The notes under the pieces were generated by a model, which worked only from the letters and a program-made list of their open reading frames with translations, searched no databases and was not told the origin of the DNA. Source: JBAYNW01 sp041678605 (GTDB lineage Bacteria; Cyanobacteriota; Vampirovibrionia; Gastranaerophilales; Gastranaerophilaceae). Taken from it: a stretch of DNA of 64,000 nucleotides. The stretch lies in the NCBI GenBank assembly GCA_041678605.1, contig JBAYNW010000006.1, positions 11,484-75,483 on the forward strand, given 5' to 3'. This document shows, piece by piece, positions 60,112 through 64,000 of this stretch; within the stretch, counting starts at the first letter, position 1; every line of letters starts with the position of its first letter. The position numbers were made by a program, and so were the translations under genes.

Positions 60112-61727
60112 TGCTGGAAAAAAGACTTGCAAACGTTATCATTTTTTCTATACTATGCTTTTGTGAAGCAAATCATTGTTTTGCTCAAGAAGACGCATTC
60201 TCTCCAATAAAAACGATAAACCCTGACAGAAGCAGCAGGGTGCAGAAAGAAATCGTTATCGATTTGGATCAGAGCCTGTATAGGCCCAAAGCCGTTAATC
60301 TTAACGAAAATGATACGCCATATCATTTTGTAAATGCTACCGACAGGTTTGTACAATGCAATATAAGAGCATCCTGGGAGGATTTTAAAAACCTGATAGA
60401 TAATGCAGACCAGAATGATTTTGTTTATATTTCTCTGGCAAACAAAATGGCCGATTTAGGATTTTTTGACCTCGCAAACCTCGCAAGCTTAAAAGTAAAA
60501 GATCAGGATATATCAAGCATCTCAATAGATGCTATGAGAAGATTTTATTATCCGAGAAGAAAACTAAAACTTGAAGATGAACTGTTTTTGGCGGAAATTT
60601 ATTCAAATATTTTATATAACAATCAAAGTTCCGAGGCAACTAACGAATTGCTGAAAAACGAGTCACTTTTGTCAACTTCTGATTACGCAAATTATCTCGT
60701 GGCACTCGGCTCGTACAAATCAAATTTCTTTTCAAGGGCAAATGAATACATAAATTTGGCTGTAATTCAAAATCCGACAAATCTTAATTATCAAAAGCTC
60801 AAAGCGGAAATTCTTGCAGAAAACGATAATCCGGCAGAAGCCATAAAAACCGTCGAAAATCTCAAAAAACAAAATTTATATTCTTACGAATATGAAAGAA
60901 AAATAAAATCTTTGGAACAGTTTATTTTACACAAAATTAAGAAAAATGAATGGGAAAAAGACTATCATTTAGGATATTATTATTACCTTGAAAATGATAA
61001 CTCAAAGTCAATCAGAACACTGCAATCAGCTCTCGCTTCAAAGAAAAAGGCCAATAGCGGAGTTATATATGCTTTAATGAGTGAGGTGTATTTCGATATG
61101 GATGAATTTGAAAAAGCCTCCGATACCGCAAAAAAAGCTTACAGAATTAACAGAAATAACCCCCAAACTCTTGTTACTTTGGGAGATTTAAGTTACAGAG
61201 ATAAAGATTATAAAAAAGCACTGGAATATTACAAAAGAGCAGCTTCCCTTGATAAAAAATCCTACAAACCTCTGGTTAAAGAGGCACAAGCTTACCAGAA
61301 ACTTTCAAATGTAAAAAAGGCGAAAGAAATTTACACGAAGGTACTTAAAACACATTCGGACAGTTGGGAAGCGTATTACAACGCAGCTCTTTTGGACAAA
61401 GACAAAGAAACCGTATATTTAAAAAAATCTTTGGCGGTCAATCCCTTGTTTGAAGACGGTTGGGTTGAACTTGCAAGGACAGAAATTGATAAGGGAAATT
61501 ACGGCATAGCACAAAAATATTTGTCAAATGCTTTTTATATTGACGAAAATGATTTTAGATATTATTATTATCAAGGACTGGTAAATAATAATTCGGGTGA
61601 TATTAATCAGGCAAAATATAACTTCAAGAAGTGTTTAAAACTTAATGCGGACTTCAAGGATGCACAAAAGGCTCTGGATGTTATATTAAACAATGAAACC
61701 AACAAGTTGGAACAGGACAGTATATAG
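60111..61727 (+). CDS. Secreted TPR protein
   Basis: 538 aa. Signal peptide (ANVIIFSILCFCEANHCFA), an N-terminal domain of unknown type, then about eight TPR units (for example ALMSEVYFDMDEFEKASDTA, TLGDLSYRDKDYKKALEYYK, AQAYQKLSNVKKAKEIYTK). Periplasmic or surface location expected. Start and stop codons overlap both neighbours (TAATG and TAGTG), so the three genes form a translationally coupled operon: HD-GYP, TPR, response regulator. The TPR may sense or assemble something whose level feeds the regulators; this is inference. Confidence 0.88.
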   Translation: MLEKRLANVIIFSILCFCEANHCFAQEDAFSPIKTINPDRSSRVQKEIVIDLDQSLYRPKAVNLNENDTPYHFVNATDRFVQCNIRASWEDFKNLIDNADQNDFVYISLANKMADLGFFDLANLASLKVKDQDISSISIDAMRRFYYPRRKLKLEDELFLAEIYSNILYNNQSSEATNELLKNESLLSTSDYANYLVALGSYKSNFFSRANEYINLAVIQNPTNLNYQKLKAEILAENDNPAEAIKTVENLKKQNLYSYEYERKIKSLEQFILHKIKKNEWEKDYHLGYYYYLENDNSKSIRTLQSALASKKKANSGVIYALMSEVYFDMDEFEKASDTAKKAYRINRNNPQTLVTLGDLSYRDKDYKKALEYYKRAASLDKKSYKPLVKEAQAYQKLSNVKKAKEIYTKVLKTHSDSWEAYYNAALLDKDKETVYLKKSLAVNPLFEDGWVELARTEIDKGNYGIAQKYLSNAFYIDENDFRYYYYQGLVNNNSGDINQAKYNFKKCLKLNADFKDAQKALDVILNNETNKLEQDSI

Positions 61728-62371
61728 TGAAAAGCAATATTTTAATAGTAGAAGATCATGAGCTTACGAGGTTTGGGCTAAAAACCACGTTCGAAGGAGT
61801 GGAGTTTATAGGAGCGGTATTTGAGGCCGAACATGCCGCAAAAGCCATTGATATTGTCAATAATAATAAAATTGACTTAATCATAATGGATTTGGGGCTT
61901 CCTAATATGAACGGAATTGAGGCTACAAAAAAAATTCGTGTCAAAAATAAAGATGTAAAAATTATAATTCTAACTTCTCATGATGACGAAAAAGAGGTTT
62001 TGGACAGCTTAAAAGCGGGTGCAAATGCCTATTGTTCAAAGGAAATTAATCCTTCAAGGCTTGTTGAGGTCGTTCATTCCGTTTTGGATGGAGCTTCATG
62101 GTTTGACCCGACCATTGCACATGTGGTTTTGAAGGCAGCGGTGAATTCTAATATTACCGGTGATCTTGTGAAAGGCGAGTATAATTTAACATCAAGAGAA
62201 ACTCAAATTCTAAAATTAATCACGGAAGGTTATAGCAATAATGAGATAGCAAAAGAACTTTTCGTAAGTATAAATACCACAAAAGCCCATGTAGCAAGCA
62301 TTTTACAGAAACTCGAAGTTGACGACAGACTGCAGGCTGCACTGAAGGCATTGAAAAATAAGATAGTATAG
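61727..62371 (+). CDS. NarL/LuxR-family response regulator (HD-GYP operon)
   Basis: 214 aa. Receiver with VEDHEL, phospho-Asp in IIMDLGLPNMNGIE, Thr in ILTSH, Lys in CSKE, then LuxR HTH (LTSRETQILKLITEGYSNNEIAKEL ... NTTKAHVASIL). Paralogue of 50187-50855 with the same receiver-HTH spacing. GTG start overlaps the TPR stop (TAGTG). No histidine kinase adjacent; activation may come from elsewhere. Confidence 0.92.
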   Translation: MKSNILIVEDHELTRFGLKTTFEGVEFIGAVFEAEHAAKAIDIVNNNKIDLIIMDLGLPNMNGIEATKKIRVKNKDVKIIILTSHDDEKEVLDSLKAGANAYCSKEINPSRLVEVVHSVLDGASWFDPTIAHVVLKAAVNSNITGDLVKGEYNLTSRETQILKLITEGYSNNEIAKELFVSINTTKAHVASILQKLEVDDRLQAALKALKNKIV

Positions 62372-62458
62372 GTAGAAATCATACCGCAACCGGCAAAAAT
62401 TCGATAGCGGATGACAATCCTAATCGTGATATAAGACAAGTAAAAGGAGAAAGGCAAA

Positions 62459-62992
62459 ATGAGCGACTATACGAAAGAGGAATTATACAATTTAATTAAA
62501 AAATCGCCCCAAAAATTTAATGAATGGAAAGCAAGTCAAAAAGATGTTGATTTGAGCGAAACGGATTTTTCATATTTAACATTAAATAACATAGATTTTT
62601 CCGATGCGGACTTAAATGCAAGTTCTTTTGCGGATTCTCACTTATCATTAATGAATTTTAGCGGTGCAGATTTGACGGCAGCAGAGTTCACAAGGGCAAC
62701 CGTTGTAGAAAGTGATTTTACGGAAGCACTTTTGACCGGAGTAAATTACAGCTATGCAACAGTTAATTATTGCAATTTTACCGATGCAGATATGGCAGGC
62801 GGTGTTTTTCAGGAATCTGATTTGACAAACTCCGATTTTGCAGGGGCTTATAACCTGAACGCATGCAGATTTGATGAAGAAACCATCTGGCCGGAACCGG
62901 AAATGCTTCCTGAGGACTTTGATTCAACATACAGTGATGATTTGTCATCATTGAAAGATGACGATGACAGCACTATTTTGGAAGAATATTGA
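62459..62992 (+). CDS. Pentapeptide-repeat protein
   Basis: 177 aa. From about 33 to 140 the sequence follows the A(D/N)LxF-type pentapeptide pattern (DLSETDFSYLTLNNIDFSDADLNASSF ..., read with breaks), forming a right-handed quadrilateral helix. An N-terminal charged region (TKEELYNLIKKSPQKFNEWK) and an acidic, probably disordered C-terminus flank it. Such proteins are abundant in cyanobacterial relatives; function usually unknown, some mimic DNA against gyrase inhibitors. AAAGGAG with 9 nt spacing before the ATG. Confidence 0.9.
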   Translation: MSDYTKEELYNLIKKSPQKFNEWKASQKDVDLSETDFSYLTLNNIDFSDADLNASSFADSHLSLMNFSGADLTAAEFTRATVVESDFTEALLTGVNYSYATVNYCNFTDADMAGGVFQESDLTNSDFAGAYNLNACRFDEETIWPEPEMLPEDFDSTYSDDLSSLKDDDDSTILEEY

Positions 62993-63110
62993 TACAAAAA
63001 GTTTATAATTGTTAAGAATTATAAATTTGCATCCTCAGGGTAGCAACTTTTTTTATTCACGCGACATGTATAACTTAACAGAGTAATAGTTGATGTGGCG
63101 GATGATTAAC

Positions 63111-63377
63111 ATGCAAATACAACCTCAAAGTCAGGTAAATTTTACGGCAATATACCCTTTTAAAACCCCGCAGAAAAGGGCGGCTATCATTAGAATGCTT
63201 GATAAAGAAGGGATTACTTATAAAATAGATGAAGGCCAAATATACACAGGAAGAAATATTAAAGATTATATTGAAAGACAAGTTAGTAAATTTAAAGAAA
63301 TAGTGAATGCTGAACACCTTGAGAGCAGTGTTGAAAGGTCAATAGCAGAATTTAGGGCAGCCCGTAGGAAAAAGTAG
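63111..63377 (+). CDS. Small unknown protein with N-terminal QVNFTA motif
   Basis: 88 aa. MQIQPQSQVNFTAIYPF then a basic body (KTPQKRAAIIRMLDKEGITYKIDEG) and a C-terminal helix ending EFRAARRKK. Family not recognised. The QVNFTA start is comparable with NISFG, QPSFGA and NPSFTS in three other unknown proteins here. ATG 63111 preceded by GGCGGA (8 nt); in-frame starts at 63090-63102 are possible. Confidence 0.65.
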   Translation: MQIQPQSQVNFTAIYPFKTPQKRAAIIRMLDKEGITYKIDEGQIYTGRNIKDYIERQVSKFKEIVNAEHLESSVERSIAEFRAARRKK

Positions 63378-63403
63378 CAGGGATTATTACAAAAAATTAT
63401 TAG

Positions 63404-63425
63404 GTAGGATGGGCTTCAGTCCATC
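63404..63425 (+). repeat. Family C hairpin, copy 5
   Basis: GTAGG, stem GATGGGCT / AGTCCATC with one G-U pair, 2-nt loop on paper. It follows the 63111 gene. Confidence 0.7.
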
Positions 63426-63505
63426 AATTTGAATGGTTTTTATTATACATGATTATCTTTATCATACAATCTACAGACGACAGGCTTCAACTTGCATAAA
63501 AAATA

Positions 63506-63572
63506 CCCTGAGTGTAAGTAAAAAAAATCCAGGATATTTCACCTAGATTTTTAAATACGCTCGAAGGGAATC
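63506..63572. repeat. Direct repeat including tRNA-Arg 3' end, outer copy
   Basis: 67 bp, repeated at 63678-63744 (172 bp apart) with only a few mismatches; contains AATCCAGGATATTTCACCTA and the acceptor end of the tRNA (TACGCTCGAAGGGA). Divergence begins just inside the T-arm. Between the copies a hairpin TATGTTGC...GCAACATA (about 63641-63667) is seen; no gene. Confidence 0.8.
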
Positions 63573-63677
63573 TACTGAATCGTAGGCGAAAACTGAGCCT
63601 TACGAGGCAGTATGCGAGAACGAAGTGAAGCTAACCCCGTATGTTGCGACCGGCAAGAGCAACATATCGGGTTCGGA

Positions 63678-63727
63678 CCCTGAGCGTAAGCAAAAAAAAT
63701 CCAGGATATTTCACCTAGATTTTTAAA

Positions 63728-63744
<17 letters not shown>
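63678..63744. repeat. Direct repeat including tRNA-Arg 3' end, inner copy
   Basis: Second copy of the 67-bp repeat; here it runs into the complete tRNA-Arg gene. The arrangement resembles an att-like duplication beside a tRNA or a local tandem copying. Confidence 0.8.

Positions 63745-64000
<256 letters not shown>

Noticed and set aside
63002..63025. TTTATAATT / AATTATAAA inverted repeat as terminator of the pentapeptide gene
   Set aside because: Pure A/T stem, no T-run directly after it; more likely part of an AT-rich promoter region.

Overview
The window looks like a low-GC chromosomal segment of a non-photosynthetic relative of the Cyanobacteria, most likely a gut Gastranaerophilales/Vampirovibrionia ('Melainabacteria') genome. 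The basis is inference: many small proteins whose N-termini carry an (N/P)xxF(G/T) motif, type IV pilin-like proteins with an FTLAEVLITLGIIG segment, a flavodiiron protein and class I Fe-S fumarase (anaerobe traits), a three-domain NifU with NifS, and intergenic DNA made of 7-8 nt reiterations resembling cyanobacterial STRR sequences. No phage, plasmid, insertion-sequence transposase or CRISPR array was seen.

Layout. 1-11 kb: end of an MsbA-like ABC exporter, flavodiiron protein, an EF-hand/coiled-coil protein, rimO, two paralogous small proteins, glmU, a repeat-rich stretch with a pilin-like gene, a dCMP deaminase and galE. 11.6-19.0 kb: a specialised efflux/secondary-metabolite locus (TolC-like protein, MarR regulator, HlyD/EmrA adaptor, two DHA2 MFS pumps and, between them, a type III polyketide synthase). 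19-24.5 kb: TPR proteins, a DivIC/FtsB-like division protein, a probable outer-membrane protein and a secreted HExxH protein. 24.6-36 kb: fused fumarase, HD and REC-GGDEF signalling proteins, nadD-yqeK, a uridine-kinase-like enzyme, a helicase-nuclease fusion and the CCA-adding enzyme. 36-49.9 kb: a large unknown membrane protein, cdd, a small pilin, an acyltransferase, pheT, nifU-nifS, an Fsr-type MFS pump and an Orn/Lys/Arg decarboxylase. 50-58.3 kb: a NarL-type regulator, a lipoprotein, an RHH protein, uvrB, secA and a glycosyltransferase. 58.4-64 kb: a coupled GAF-HD-GYP / secreted TPR / NarL regulator operon, a pentapeptide-repeat protein and tRNA-Arg(ACG) inside locally duplicated DNA.

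The most unusual property is the repeat landscape. At least four families are dispersed between genes: A, palindromic CATTGCGAG elements; B, STRR-like tracts; C, small GTAGG hairpins; E, about 180-bp elements with long terminal inverted repeats. Several copies lie in frame inside or at the ends of ordinary proteins: CCA-adding enzyme, fumarase linker, pheT, a pilin leader and the YqeK C-terminus. Copies of families C and E differ in sequence but keep their own stems base-paired. A second theme is transcription: at least five genes without a Shine-Dalgarno sequence (and two weaker cases) have a -10 box ending 6-9 nt before the ATG, which predicts leaderless mRNAs. Three other genes share a GTTTTTATATATA box.

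Functional calls rest on motifs read from the translations. No database search was possible, so distant-family calls are tentative.
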